From the NCBI RefSeq assembly GCF_016802725.1, contig NC_052670.1, positions 11,924,141 through 11,988,140 on the forward strand: DNA of 64,000 nt. Direction: 5' to 3'. The DNA comes from Solenopsis invicta (lineage: Eukaryota; Arthropoda; Insecta; Hymenoptera; Formicidae). Positions within the stretch are counted from its first letter, which is position 1; each line of letters starts with the position of its first letter. Position numbers and translations under genes: made by a program. The notes beneath the pieces are model-generated. The model saw only the letters and a program-made list of their open reading frames with translations, made no database searches and was not told the origin of the DNA. Below are positions 25,933-36,600 of this stretch, piece after piece.

Positions 25933-26096
25933 CTCGTTCCATACGCTCGTCAGCGCTTGTCTCTTCTGCATATATTTGTAGATATATTGCATCTACATTT
26001 TTAATGTCGGTTTTGACCGGCCTCTTAGAAGAGACTTTTGTGGGCAGAGTTACTCTCGGTGGTTTGCCTTTGCCTCCCAAGAAGTGACGATCGTTT
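25901..26096 (-). pseudogene. Possible terminal exon remnant, unrecognised
   Basis: On the minus strand an acceptor-like ttgctttag precedes a frame of 64 residues ending in TGA, Lys- and Arg-rich at its start (GGKGKPPRV, SSKRPVKTD) and more acidic later (AEETSADERMERDW). Codon makeup is unlike the AT-rich surroundings. No family is recognised and no upstream exon was found, so it may be chance. Confidence 0.25.
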
Positions 26097-27094
26097 CTAA
26101 AGCAATTAAAAACTTATTTGAATCTAGACCTTTGGCACGGAGAGCAAACTCGCAATTCTTTATGTCTCATTTCATATGATTTATTTATATCCATCTCTAT
26201 TTAGATCATGTAATTTTTTTACACTTTTAGAGCAAAATATAAATTATATTTTTATTTATTATAGACAAGCTATTCATCCATAATGTTGCATTGGTGGCAT
26301 CTGTGAAGTTCAACTTTTCGTGATTTCATTACATTATAGATGAGTTCCAATAAAAAATTTTTTTGCAAAAATATACATAAATATAGAAAAAATATATAAT
26401 TATGTATAAATATATACAAATTTATATAGGAATACATTTATTTCCTTTCTTTTATAAAATTTGTTTGGTACAAGAAAAATAATAATAGTAATAAGAAGAC
26501 ATAAAAAATTACATTTTTCACATTGTTTCTTTTACAAAAAGTTGAGATATGACAGATTTCCTAACTTTAATAGTCGTCAACTTTAACGATGAATATATCG
26601 CTTCGCGGGGCAGAGCGACACTTTTCTCTGCCGAATTCTTTCGTTTCGTGCAAAAACGCGTCGATTAAACCTAAATTAAAAATTGAAGTTGAAGTCCCTA
26701 AACTGAATAATTAGCATTTATATTTGTATGTACAATGTAATAACGTGTGGTTATTATATTCATTCCTCAAAAAGAATTTAATTTATATGTTTATTTAAAA
26801 AATTATGTTTATAAAATAATTATTTGTTAAAAATAAATATTTGAAAAATAAAAAATTGGCTAAAAATAATCTTTGTATTGTTAATTAATATTCCAGAAAT
26901 TAAATAATATCCCAAAATTCCAATAACGTAAAATTAATGAAAACATCAAAATATCGAAATTTAAAAAAAATATTTTTATCTTTAATAATTAAAATCATAA
27001 TTTTTTATCAATATATATTACAATAATAAATTTTTGTTTGATTCATATATTCAACATTAATGTAAACACATTAAAGATCAATTAACGACAGAAG

Positions 27095-27270
27095 TGAGGT
27101 GTTATTTCTTAAGAAAATTTAATAATGTTGAAACATTTTATAATTTTTAATACTATTATATAGATAAAAAGTTATTAAAATTTTAATAATTTTCTATCTA
27201 TATAATAGTATTAAAAATTATAAAACGTTTCATCATTATTAAATCTTCTTTAGGCATTATGACCACATAT
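27095..27270. repeat. Long palindromic repeat
   Basis: AATTTTTAATACTATTATAT on the left and its complement on the right form a near-perfect stem centred near 27180. Homology extends outward through TTTAATAATG and its complement. No coding capacity; a MITE-type palindrome is likely. Confidence 0.75.
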
Positions 27271-27793
27271 TTTCTCAATTACAAGAAAATTTTAAAAAAA
27301 TTATTTATAAATTAACCTTTAATAAATTAACACAAAATGATAAATTTACATCCATCCGTATTGGTACCATTACAACATTCATATAATAGATAAAGTGCCA
27401 TGTTTAAGATTTATAGCAAAAGTGTATAACAATAATTTAGAATTTGCCTTAGCTATGTGTAAAGTTTTACTAATTCGTGATTGCATTGCGAGAATTCATT
27501 GAGTTCAGAGGTATATAAAATTATTCGGAAAAGCTGTCAAAAACATCTCTATCTCAGTGGCTTTCATTATGTGATTCCATGTAGCAAACTAGGTAGTAAA
27601 GTCGAAATGTTCCATAATTTTTAATATTGTATAGTTAGAATGTTATTAAAGGAAATAATATCTTACTTCGCTCGTTAATTAGCGTTTATATCATGTACTA
27701 CAGTTATTTGGAAAGAAAAATAAAACACATTATTAATGATTTTTACAGTACGTATTAACATATCCTAGTAATAATTAATAACACTTATTATAA

Positions 27794-28948
27794 TTATATT
27801 TTTCTTTGTTTGTGTGACCTAGGTGGATTCCAACTTACTCTAGTATCATCTGTAATTGATACAATGTTCAATTCTGTCATTTAAAGACCTTTTATAGAAG
27901 ACAGTAAGCCATAAAAAATTTATAATATTAGAACATGTTATTAAGTATCTATAACAAGATATTATATAATACATAAAAAGTAAAAAATAACTTTTGTGAG
28001 AAAGTAAAAAACAACTTTGTAACTTACCATTCTATCGTTCTAATTTACCAGCTCCAATACCTTGTACTCGTAGCCTCACTGTGTTCATGCCATATTCAAG
28101 AATATGCTGAAAGATAGACAAGTATATACATTTCAATGAATATATATGTATTTTTTCTTTTAACACAATGCATCATGTTTTATGCATAAAATCTTAACAT
28201 AGATCATATTCCATGTATACTTACATTACCAAAAGTTATAGCTGCTTGTTGAGCAGCGAGATTTGTCCCTTTCTTAGCATTCTTATAACTCTCTATACCT
28301 GCTGAATGTATTGCTAATGGCACTCCTTTAAAATCCATAAAATTCATAATTGTATTGTTAGGACTTGATTTTATATTAATAACATGCTATTCCTTAAATG
28401 GTACACCATTGAAGAGTCGATTCGGCATATCTGCATCAGGAAATAGGTGTTCTCTAAAGGATAATAAACAAAAAGATTATTTCCAGCACAGTCAACAAAT
28501 AAATTAATAAATTCAATATATTTTTATAGTAAATTCTTTTTCTGTTTATACAGCCAATATATTATAGATTAAAATTTGCCTAACACATTTATAAAACTAA
28601 AATTTATCCAAGATTATTATTCGAAATTAAAATATGTTACGCACAAGCTTGAAGAAGGAAATACAAGTTATTATGAAATTGGTACTTATTATTATTATTA
28701 TTATTAAAAAGAGAGGGTTTTACTTACTGTTGACTAATGTTGGTCGTCTCGGGCATAGTTTCTCCCTCAGTCAAGCCATATTTTGAACTATGGCTGACCT
28801 TCACCTTTTCATTTCGCATACGAATCTCTTTGCTACACAACGGAGTAGTGCAAATATTCCTTGAGATTATGGCACTTAAACGCACTAACACAGAGATCAA
28901 TCGGCCATCGGCTAACGCGGTTTCTCGTAGTACGAGATATTTCGCCAA
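27794..28948 (-). pseudogene. mRpS11: Mitochondrial ribosomal protein S11 (uS11m), decayed, introns retained
   Basis: Four minus-strand segments join in phase: 28728 to about 28948, 28225-28453, 28028-28106 and 27794-27898, each with GT-AG borders. The product matches the small-subunit mitoribosomal uS11 family: FPDADMPNRLFNG, SPNNTIMNF, NAKKGTNLAAQQAAITFG, YGMNTVRLRVQGIGAGK and LNIVSITDDTRVSWNPPR. Three in-frame stops break it: TAG after PFKE, TAG after GKLER, and TAA after GL in exon 4, where the family has Gln. No ATG opens exon 1. Because introns persist it is not a processed copy; it is a duplicated or captured gene copy, or a badly sequenced functional one. The intron donors and acceptors are still intact. 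Confidence 0.85.
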
Positions 28949-29091
28949 CCCTAGCGAGGACTTAATTATTTCGATTAATTAGCCAATTGATTAATTGCCA
29001 ATTTTATTCAAGAAATAATGCCAGGCCGATGCCAGGTCGATGCGAGTAAACTTGGATTAGATAAACAATCGTGCGGGCAGACAATCGTAAT

Positions 29092-29348
29092 TGTAGGCTC
29101 CGGCTGATAATGTACCGTCCGGTATTACCGACTGATATAACGAAAGGCAAGTTAGTTACGTTTAGTAACTCACGAGGTCAAGGCGTGCTTCTTCAACAGA
29201 CTCACTTGTGGCTCGACCCTGGTTGTAACAAGTTCAAAAATACACTCGTCGTTAATTACAATTATTCTCGTGTGCTAATTACTACCTCCTCTAATCCTGA
29301 ACACCGTGGGCATTCAGAGAGGAGAAGACGGCTGCATTTGAGCCCACA
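29092..29348 (+). repeat. 5' LTR
   Basis: TGTAGGCTCC to GAGCCCACA. It differs from the 3' LTR only at a C/T in AAAAATACA(C/T)TCGTCG. Confidence 0.97.
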
Positions 29349-29349
29349 T

Positions 29350-29368
29350 TGGTGACCCCGACGTGATC
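29350..29368 (+). promoter_or_regulatory. Primer binding site
   Basis: TGGTGACCCCGACGTGAT lies one base after the LTR and begins TGG, complementary to a tRNA CCA end. I do not assign the tRNA. Confidence 0.75.
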
Positions 29369-29625
29369 AACGTCAACTGACGACGACGAAATTCGTCAAG
29401 CAAAAAGACGAAAAGAGGCACACTGAGCATCATTTCGAGAAACGTCTTGAAGTCTCGAGCATTCCGTACGAAGCCGAAGGGACCGGTTGACCTTACGCAA
29501 CTACGGGTATCCTGAGTCCCCTGAAAGATTACAACGAGCGTGGTCGAGCCCAGCGGCAAGTAAAAACCACCGCATAACCACGTCCGCGAAACTTTTAAAG
29601 AAGCAGACATATTGTCTTCTGGAAA

Positions 29626-29900
29626 CGGCCATATTTTCTTCCGGCGGACGAATTCGGAAAGCGGCCATATTTTCTTCCTGCGGACGAATTCGGAAAGCGG
29701 CCATATTTTCTTCCGGCGGACGAATTCGGAAAGCGGCCATATTTTCTTCCTGCGGACGAATTCGGAAAGCGGCCATATTTTCTTCCTGCGGACGAATTCG
29801 GAAAGCGGCCATATTTTCTTCTTGCGGACGAATCCGGGAAGCGGCCATATTTTCTTCCTGCCGACAAAATTGGAAGGCGGCCATCTTTTCTTCCTCCTTG
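29626..29900 (+). repeat. 36-bp tandem repeats in the retrotransposon leader
   Basis: About eight units beginning CGGCCATATTTTCTTC at 29626, 29662, 29698, 29734, 29770, 29806, 29842 and 29878; the last two are diverged. The period is a multiple of three, so several frames on both strands stay open with a 12-residue periodicity. These are a by-product, not genes. Confidence 0.95.
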
Positions 29901-30290
29901 CGAAACCATCGCAGAAACTCAGCTACTTGTCCCGCCCGTCAACGATTCATCCTCTCAAGGCATCAAGACAGCAGGCAGACAGCTGGCTGGACAAATCCTT
30001 CGAACAACGACTCACACTTGCGTACCGTAAGTCCGTTCCAAATCAAATAACGGGCGAACCGCAGAAAAGAGCTAATTCATTTCTCATTCGAATGTAATCT
30101 GTGCGCGTACCATTACACCAGTTATTTCGGATGTAAACATCGCTCTCGCCGTTGTTATAGCTCGTGTATTAATCTTGCCGTCAATCTAACTCGCATCATA
30201 ATACCATTTTAATCGTTAACGCATGTGCGTATACTATTAATAGAATAAGAAACATTCGTCGCGTATAGTTAGTAATTAAACCATTACGTC

Positions 30291-31133
30291 ATGTCGGACT
30301 CGGAACAACCAGACGGCCCCTCAGGCAACCCTCAGGTTAGCACTTACCGTGTACCTAAAATTCCGCCCTTTTGGCGCAATAACCCGGAGACTTGGTTTAT
30401 GCAAGTAGAAGCGACATTTCGAATTTCGAATTGCAAAACCGATCGTACCAAGGCAGATTATCTCATCAGTGCATTAGACAGCGAGATCGTGGATCAAATC
30501 GGAGATTTAATTTCCGAAAACCCTCCTTCTACGGGTTATTACCAGTCACTCAAAGACAGAATTTTATCAATATTTTCGGTTTCACCTGAAGCACGTTTGC
30601 GACAATTACTAAAAGGCCAGACACTCGGTGACCGAAAACCCTCGCAATTATTAAATCACATGCGAACATTGAACAGTAATCAATGCAACGCAACAGTTTT
30701 AAAATCTCTTTTCCTTGAACAATTGCCTGAGTCACAGCGAGCTATTTTAGTAGCCATGAACGAACCGGATCTCCAGAAAGTCGCGGAAATCGCGGACAAA
30801 ATCGCCGATATAAGCAGCCCCGAAGTGGCAATAGCTCCCATACGCGCTAGTTCTGGTACAACCAAAACGCGTCACGGTGATACAAACGCTCAGTCGGACA
30901 TTGATAAGCAAATGGCAGAAGTTATTAAACGCCTTACGTCCTTAGAAAATAAGATAGCAAAGCTAAAGCTAGAACGTTCTATTTCGCGATCCCGCTCTAA
31001 ATCCAAACAACGTGACTCGCAAGATCCTGACGCTAAGTCAGGTTACTGTTTCATTCATCAGAAATACGGTAAAAAAGCAACCTCTTGTAGGAAACCATGT
31101 TCATGGAAAGACGACCAAAAATCGGAAAACTAA
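30291..31133 (+). CDS. gag: Gag polyprotein of the Gypsy-type element
   Basis: 280 residues. The N-terminal half resembles arthropod Gypsy capsid proteins (FWRNNPETWFMQVEATF near residue 27, LISALDSEIVDQIGD near 58). A basic Arg/Ser-rich stretch follows, then one zinc-knuckle-like cluster of C-x2-H-x9-C-x3-C form (CFIHQKYGKKATSCRKPC). It ends 37 bases inside pol, which lies in the -1 frame, so a -1 frameshift is the likely route to Gag-Pol; I see no textbook slippery heptamer. Confidence 0.93.
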   Translation: MSDSEQPDGPSGNPQVSTYRVPKIPPFWRNNPETWFMQVEATFRISNCKTDRTKADYLISALDSEIVDQIGDLISENPPSTGYYQSLKDRILSIFSVSPEARLRQLLKGQTLGDRKPSQLLNHMRTLNSNQCNATVLKSLFLEQLPESQRAILVAMNEPDLQKVAEIADKIADISSPEVAIAPIRASSGTTKTRHGDTNAQSDIDKQMAEVIKRLTSLENKIAKLKLERSISRSRSKSKQRDSQDPDAKSGYCFIHQKYGKKATSCRKPCSWKDDQKSEN

Positions 31134-34100
31134 ATTCACCTTCTCGGTTAGAGGCGGCCGACCAAGGTGGATTCTCGCATAATCGCCTCCATATTCGCGA
31201 TCGAAAAACCGGTCATCGTTTCCTCGTCGACACAGGCGCAGAAATTTCAGTTTTAGCCGCCTCCACAGCGCAAAAAAAGACTCCTTCAGAGCTCAAATTA
31301 TTTGCTGCTAACAATACACGCATCGACACGTTCGGCGAGCGACGCCTCACGCTAGACCTTGGACTTCGTCGGGCGATTTCATGGAATTTTTGTTTAGCTG
31401 CCGTTCCGTGTTCAATCATCGGTGCAGATCTCTTAAAACATTATAGGTTAGATGTTAGTCTTAGTAAGCGGCGCCTTACGGATAGCACTACCAAATTGTT
31501 TGTCACAGGAAGTATTAATACTGTTCCGAACTTATGTCTCTCTACGGTAGATCATTCAAATGATTTTGCCAATATTCTCGCCGAATTCCGGGAAATCACA
31601 GGCGTTCCCCAAGAGGCCACTCGAAAAACGAGTGATGTCGAGCATCACATTCTTACAAATGGCCCGCCCACCGCAGAGCGTCCCCGACGTCTAGCGCCAG
31701 ATAAATTAAAGGCTGCCAAAGCGGAATTCAGACGCCTCATGGAGTTAGGGATTTGTCGTCCTTCGAGCAGCCCTTGGGCCAGTCCCATCCACTTAGTTCG
31801 TAAAAAATCAGGCGAATGGCGCGTATGTGGCGATTATCGTCGTCTTAACGCCATGACAATCCCAGACAAGTATCCAGTGCCTCACCTGCACGATTTTTCC
31901 ACGAATCTCCAGGGAAAAAAGATTTTTTCTTCACTCGATCTCTTACGAGCATACCACCAAATTCCCGTTGCAGAAAATGACATACCAAAGACTGCAGTCA
32001 TTACTCCCTTCGGCCTATTCGAATATGTTTCAATGACTTTCGGCCTCAGAAACGCTGCTCAGACGTTCCAACGATACATGCATCGCGCACTCAAAGATCT
32101 CGATTTTGTCTTCATATATATAGATGACATTCTTATCGCTTCCTCTTCAATAGAAGAGCATAAGGAACATCTTCGTACAGTATTCCGTAGACTACGAGAA
32201 TTCGGATTGTTTATTAACCCAGCTAAGTGCGTTTTCGGCGTAGAGGAAATAACCTTCTTAGGCCATCTTATTAACTCTCAAGGTTTCAAACCTACTTCAG
32301 AAAAAGTTGCTGCCATTCAAAATTTTCCTAAGCCAAGCACAGTTGTCGAACTTCGACGGTTTCTAGGTACCCTAAATTTTTATAGACGCAGTCTCCCGCA
32401 TGCTGCGAGCGTACAAGCTCCACTCCACGTCTACTTGCAGGATTCACGCAAAAATGATAAGAGAGAGATAGCATGGACGATGGAAGCGGAAACCGCGTTT
32501 GTCAAGGCCAAGCAAGACCTAGCAAATGCGGCTTTATTAGCTCACCCGTCCGAGACCGCGGAAACGCGCATAGTCACAGACGCTTCCGACATCGCAATGG
32601 GAGCAGTTTTAGAACAGAGATTATCCAGTTCATGGAAACCTCTTGCCTTTTTTTCGCGTAAATTTACCTCAGCTCAATGCAAATATAGCGCGTATGATCG
32701 CGAATTAACAGCGATTTACGAAGCAATCAAGTTTTTCAGACACTTTCTGGAAGGTCGTTCGTTCAAGGTTTTTACCGACCACAAACCACTAATCTATGCG
32801 TTCAAACAGCATTCGGATAAAGCCTCTCCTAGGCAGTTGAGGCAATTATCTTTCATCGCGCAATTCACTACAAATTTTGAATACCTACCTGGCGCGGATA
32901 ACGTCGTAGCAGACAATCTATCGCGTATATCAGCCTTGCAACTACCCGTGGACATTGAGTTAGTTGAACTAGCCGAGCAACAGTCGTCAGACGACGAACT
33001 AAAACACTTACTCAACTCAAAAGAGTGCTCACTTAAATTTAAAAAATTTCTTTGGGGAACCCCCCATACAGAACTATATTGCGAAATGTCAGGTGAATCC
33101 ATACGCCCATATATACCAAAGCCACTAAGGAAACGAGTTTTTGATTTGTTCCACGGTCCCGCTCATCCCAGCGCTAAGGTCACGGATCAAATAATCCGTC
33201 AAAGATATATTTGGCCTAATCTTCATCGCGATGTAGCCGAATGGGCGCGAGCATGTACGGACTGCCAACAATGTAAAGTCACACGACACATTAAGCGAAC
33301 TCCCGCCCATTTTACCTCCCCTGACGCGCGCTTCGAACATGTCCATATGGACATCATAGGTCCTTTACCTTTATGTCAAGGCTACCGATATTGTTTAACG
33401 CTTATTGACCGTTTTTCGCGCTGGCCGGAAGCCATTCCACTACGTGACACATCAGCCCGAACAATCGCTCAAGCGTTTTATGACAAGTGGATCGCACGAT
33501 TTGGCGCACCACGAATTCTCACAACGGACCAGGGCGCACAGTTTGAATCACAACTTTTTTCTGCCCTTCTATCCCTTGTGGGCTGCAAGCGAATCCGTAC
33601 AACAGCATACCATCCGGCCGCAAACGGTCTTATAGAAAGATGGCACCGCACCTTGAAAGCAGCCATTATGTGCCACGATACTCCGGATTGGGTTAGCGTA
33701 CTGTCATCTGTCCTATTAGGCTTACGCACACATGTACGTTTAGACACCGGCGCCTCTCCCGCAGAATTCATCTATGGCACAACCTTGCGCGTGCCAGGCG
33801 AATTCTTTTTGCAACAAGATGTTACTCCAGACCCGCAGATCTTCCTAGAAGATTTCCGCGAGTACATGCGCCAAATTAAACCTATTCCCGCAGCACATCA
33901 CATCAAAAAACGTCCATTTTGCTTTAAAGACTTATTTTCGTGTTCCCATGTATTCCTCCGTTGCGACGCGGTCAAAAAACCCCTCGAACGGCCATATACA
34001 GGACCTTATAAAGTTCTACAACGAGATTCTGATCAAGTCTTTACGCTTGAAATAAACGGTAAGCCTCAGAGCGTAGCCGTCGAAAGGCTTAAACCTGCTC

Positions 34101-34234
34101 ACTTCATTAACGATAAGACGACGGACGTTCCCGTCATGGCGGACACCTCGCAAACAACTGAATCATGTAAAACAATGCCAAAAACTTATCCCAGCGCACG
34201 TCCGAAGAAACACGTAACTCTTAAATTAACATAA
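31097..34234 (+). CDS. pol: Pol polyprotein: protease, RT, RNase H, integrase
   Basis: 1045 residues and no internal stop. Domains: aspartic protease with LVDTGAEIS near residue 45; reverse transcriptase with YIDDIL near 342; RNase H with TDASDIAMGAVL near 494; integrase with an HHCC zinc finger near 690-725 and catalytic residues in HMDIIGP (about 752), TTDQGAQF (about 810) and GLIERWHR (about 847). The C-terminal region PYTGPYKVLQR resembles the usual integrase tail. All key catalytic residues are present, so this copy may still be active. Confidence 0.96.
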   Translation: MFMERRPKIGKLNSPSRLEAADQGGFSHNRLHIRDRKTGHRFLVDTGAEISVLAASTAQKKTPSELKLFAANNTRIDTFGERRLTLDLGLRRAISWNFCLAAVPCSIIGADLLKHYRLDVSLSKRRLTDSTTKLFVTGSINTVPNLCLSTVDHSNDFANILAEFREITGVPQEATRKTSDVEHHILTNGPPTAERPRRLAPDKLKAAKAEFRRLMELGICRPSSSPWASPIHLVRKKSGEWRVCGDYRRLNAMTIPDKYPVPHLHDFSTNLQGKKIFSSLDLLRAYHQIPVAENDIPKTAVITPFGLFEYVSMTFGLRNAAQTFQRYMHRALKDLDFVFIYIDDILIASSSIEEHKEHLRTVFRRLREFGLFINPAKCVFGVEEITFLGHLINSQGFKPTSEKVAAIQNFPKPSTVVELRRFLGTLNFYRRSLPHAASVQAPLHVYLQDSRKNDKREIAWTMEAETAFVKAKQDLANAALLAHPSETAETRIVTDASDIAMGAVLEQRLSSSWKPLAFFSRKFTSAQCKYSAYDRELTAIYEAIKFFRHFLEGRSFKVFTDHKPLIYAFKQHSDKASPRQLRQLSFIAQFTTNFEYLPGADNVVADNLSRISALQLPVDIELVELAEQQSSDDELKHLLNSKECSLKFKKFLWGTPHTELYCEMSGESIRPYIPKPLRKRVFDLFHGPAHPSAKVTDQIIRQRYIWPNLHRDVAEWARACTDCQQCKVTRHIKRTPAHFTSPDARFEHVHMDIIGPLPLCQGYRYCLTLIDRFSRWPEAIPLRDTSARTIAQAFYDKWIARFGAPRILTTDQGAQFESQLFSALLSLVGCKRIRTTAYHPAANGLIERWHRTLKAAIMCHDTPDWVSVLSSVLLGLRTHVRLDTGASPAEFIYGTTLRVPGEFFLQQDVTPDPQIFLEDFREYMRQIKPIPAAHHIKKRPFCFKDLFSCSHVFLRCDAVKKPLERPYTGPYKVLQRDSDQVFTLEINGKPQSVAVERLKPAHFINDKTTDVPVMADTSQTTESCKTMPKTYPSARPKKHVTLKLT

Positions 34235-34394
34235 GTATTTTTATTTTTCATTTTCATGATACGTCAATAGCGTTATAAGCGCGCAGACTCTGTAAATGCG
34301 TTAATTTAGACTTAGCTATTAAGAACTATGTACCCAAGTACTACACATGTTAAACAACATATTTTCCCTTTTAGTTTATATACGTTTACACTCA

Positions 34395-34405
34395 GGGGGG
34401 AGTAC
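34395..34405 (+). promoter_or_regulatory. Polypurine tract
   Basis: GGGGGGAGT directly before the 3' LTR, the expected plus-strand primer site. Confidence 0.75.
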
Positions 34406-34662
34406 TGTAGGCTCCGGCTGATAATGTACCGTCCGGTATTACCGACTGATATAACGAAAGGCAAGTTAGTTACGTTTAGTAACTCACGAGGTCAAGGCGT
34501 GCTTCTTCAACAGACTCACTTGTGGCTCGACCCTGGTTGTAACAAGTTCAAAAATACATTCGTCGTTAATTACAATTATTCTCGTGTGCTAATTACTACC
34601 TCCTCTAATCCTGAACACCGTGGGCATTCAGAGAGGAGAAGACGGCTGCATTTGAGCCCACA
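34406..34662 (+). repeat. 3' LTR
   Basis: Same 257 bases as the 5' LTR apart from one substitution, followed by the TAAT duplication. Confidence 0.97.
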
Positions 34663-34947
34663 TAATCACTAAGCTATTGCCATCTCTCGGCATCTCACGG
34701 CATCGCGAAAACGAGAACGATACCTTCAGGGCCTATAATCTCTTATGTAAATTTTGTAGACAGCGTTTGTGGCGTCCTCGCTGGACCACCCTAGGCCAAA
34801 TGAAACTATTAAGCAATATCTGTCGGTAAAATGGTTGATAAATCTCGCATGGTACATACTGGTTCATGCTTTGTTTTCGTTACATGTGCAACCATGTGCA
34901 ACGCAGAACGTGCGCGGATTTATATTTCAATATATTTCAAAAGTATT

Positions 34948-34991
34948 CAGCAGTGTTCAGCAGTGTTCAGCAGTGTTCAACAGTGTTCAGA
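34948..34991 (+). repeat. 11-bp tandem repeat
   Basis: Four copies of CAGCAGTGTTC-type units, the last one altered. Confidence 0.85.
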
Positions 34992-35222
34992 TTTTGTCCG
35001 GAAAGAAGAGAAAGAAGTAGTTCAGAGGCCTACTCGTACAACCTATTGATAAGGTAAGTGAATTTTATTATATAACCTAAAATAACGTAAAAGAAAAAAA
35101 AACCAAACAAAAAAAAACACACAAAGTTTATGTTTGAAAGATCAATTTTTGCTCATTACCAATAAGACATTTGATTACCTTGCAGTTCAATTTTAGCTAA
35201 CTACAAACATCTTTTATTGCAG

Positions 35223-35795
35223 CGTTAATTCCATGAGCGGTATTCTATCAGGGGCTATTAATTTCTGTTAACTCGAAGAATGTATTAATAAATGGACCTT
35301 GGAGTAGAAAGAGCAAGAATAAGTGCTTGTGAATCAAGCGACACAAGTTAATGCTTGGGACAAATGGGGACAAAATAGTAATGCTGAATCAAGAAGTTGA
35401 AAGAGTGAAAATCGAGTGGCAGCAATTGGATTATGTTGTAAGTTATATTTGTACATTTCCAATTATGTAAACATGTTTATACAATAGTAACATAAATAAC
35501 TTTAATAACTAAATTTTTATTTTATTATGTTAATTATTTACTAAATCAATTATTAAACTTTCATTAAATTCAAATAATTGTATCATTCACAGGTTGGACA
35601 ACAGAAAGAGTTGCAAGAATGTTTAGTACCATTAGAAAAGGAGCTAGCATTATTAAGAAACAATAGCATCAAGAAAAAAGTAGCATTGGAAGAAAACATC
35701 ACAAAAATTAGTGCCATCCTTCACATGATTTTCTTCATAATCTCAGCGTGGGAATACAACGCCCTGATTCCGAGCAACCGGGTATGCCATTAAGG
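35223..35795 (+). pseudogene. Nup62: Nucleoporin Nup62 C-terminal fragment, intron retained
   Basis: Two exon-like segments, 35223-35437 and from 35593, are separated by an intron with gtaagt and ttcacag borders. They match the coiled-coil C-terminus of Nup62, a central-channel nuclear pore protein: INKWTLE, VNQATQVNAWD, LNQEVERVKIEWQQLDY, VGQQKELQECLVPLEKELA. In-frame stops break it before LEECINKW, after INKWTLE and after KEQE, and a frame change follows NAWD. After about 35720 the match is lost. The fragment lies wholly between the inverted ends of the surrounding element, which suggests capture. Confidence 0.75.
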
Positions 35796-35803
35796 ATGTT
35801 CTG

Positions 35804-35810
35804 GCGCGCG

Positions 35811-35843
<33 letters not shown>

Positions 35844-35845
35844 AT
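35804..35845 (+). repeat. GC/CA dinucleotide microsatellite
   Basis: A GCGCGC...CACACA run. Confidence 0.95.
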
Positions 35846-36074
35846 ATGTAAAATACATATGTGTTTATCGCATAAACTAGGATTATTGCAATATTAATAA
35901 GTTAACTACTTTTTTTCTTACGCATACAATAGAATCAATTTTGTTAAAATCCTTTTTTTTAAAAAAACAGCACCATTTTCATAATTTACAATTTTTTTCA
36001 TTTATCCTAGTTTGCGATAAGCAGACATATCATGTATGTTACATATATGTAAAAGTAGAATACTTTCTACGTAA

Positions 36075-36600
36075 GCAATAAATTCAATTAGTAATGAAAT
36101 AAATTAGCAATAAATCAATAAGCAATACGCAATAAATCAATTTACAATACAACTTGAACCAGAATTCTAGTCGCAGCTAGATCTTCGTGCTTGTATTATT
36201 TGTGTGATTTTATACTTTCCTCAAATTCAATAAACTGTGCGCCGAATTGTTTTTTCAGTCATAACACAGCCCTACATTGAACAAGATTGAGTAATATCAC
36301 GTATTATTAAAATTGAAATTAATATTAACCCCCCCCCCCCTGAAAAAACTGCAAAGAATTTATTGTACAAAATATCACCTCAGCCAGGGTTCAATGTAAG
36401 GCTCTATTATGACTAAAAAACAATTCGGCGAACAGTTTATTGAATTTCAGGAAAGTGTATAAAATCACATAAATAAAACCACAAGCACAAAGATTTAGCT
36501 GCGATTAGAATTCTTGTTCAAGTTGTATTGTAAATTGATTTATTGCGTATTGTTTATTGATTTATTGCTAATTTATTTCATTGTTAATTGAATTTATTGC
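36075..36600. repeat. Fold-back element, about 210-bp arms
   Basis: Arms 36075-36283 and 36388-36600 are near-perfect inverted copies (GCAATAAATTCAATTA at both outer ends, TCAATAAACTGT inside), around a roughly 100-bp centre with a poly-C run at about 36331. It is nested in the Nup62-bearing element. One arm's sequence recurs at 16280-16500. Confidence 0.9.

Larger units (their letters stand above)
23708..27793. other. AT-rich intergenic region
   Basis: Lies between the protease stop and the mRpS11 remnant. It contains the hairpins and the one possible coding remnant listed separately, otherwise nothing I can support. An AATAAA near 24059 could be a distal poly(A) signal of the protease. Confidence 0.6.
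29092..34662 (+). mobile_element. Gypsy-type LTR retrotransposon, near intact
   Basis: Two 257-bp LTRs in direct orientation, TG...CA ends, 4-bp target duplication TAAT (29088-29091 and 34663-34666). The internal part has a primer binding site, gag, and pol in the order protease, RT, RNase H, integrase, which is the Gypsy order. The LTRs differ at one base by eye, so the insertion is recent. No env ORF is present. Confidence 0.97.

Noticed and set aside
29626..29900. Regular 36-bp repeats resembling a CRISPR array
   Set aside because: The repeats are head-to-tail with no spacers and lie inside a retrotransposon leader in a eukaryotic context.
29487..30097. Plus- and minus-strand frames of 100-190 residues over the leader array
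   Set aside because: The 12-residue periodicity is forced by the 36-bp repeat; both strands are open for the same reason.
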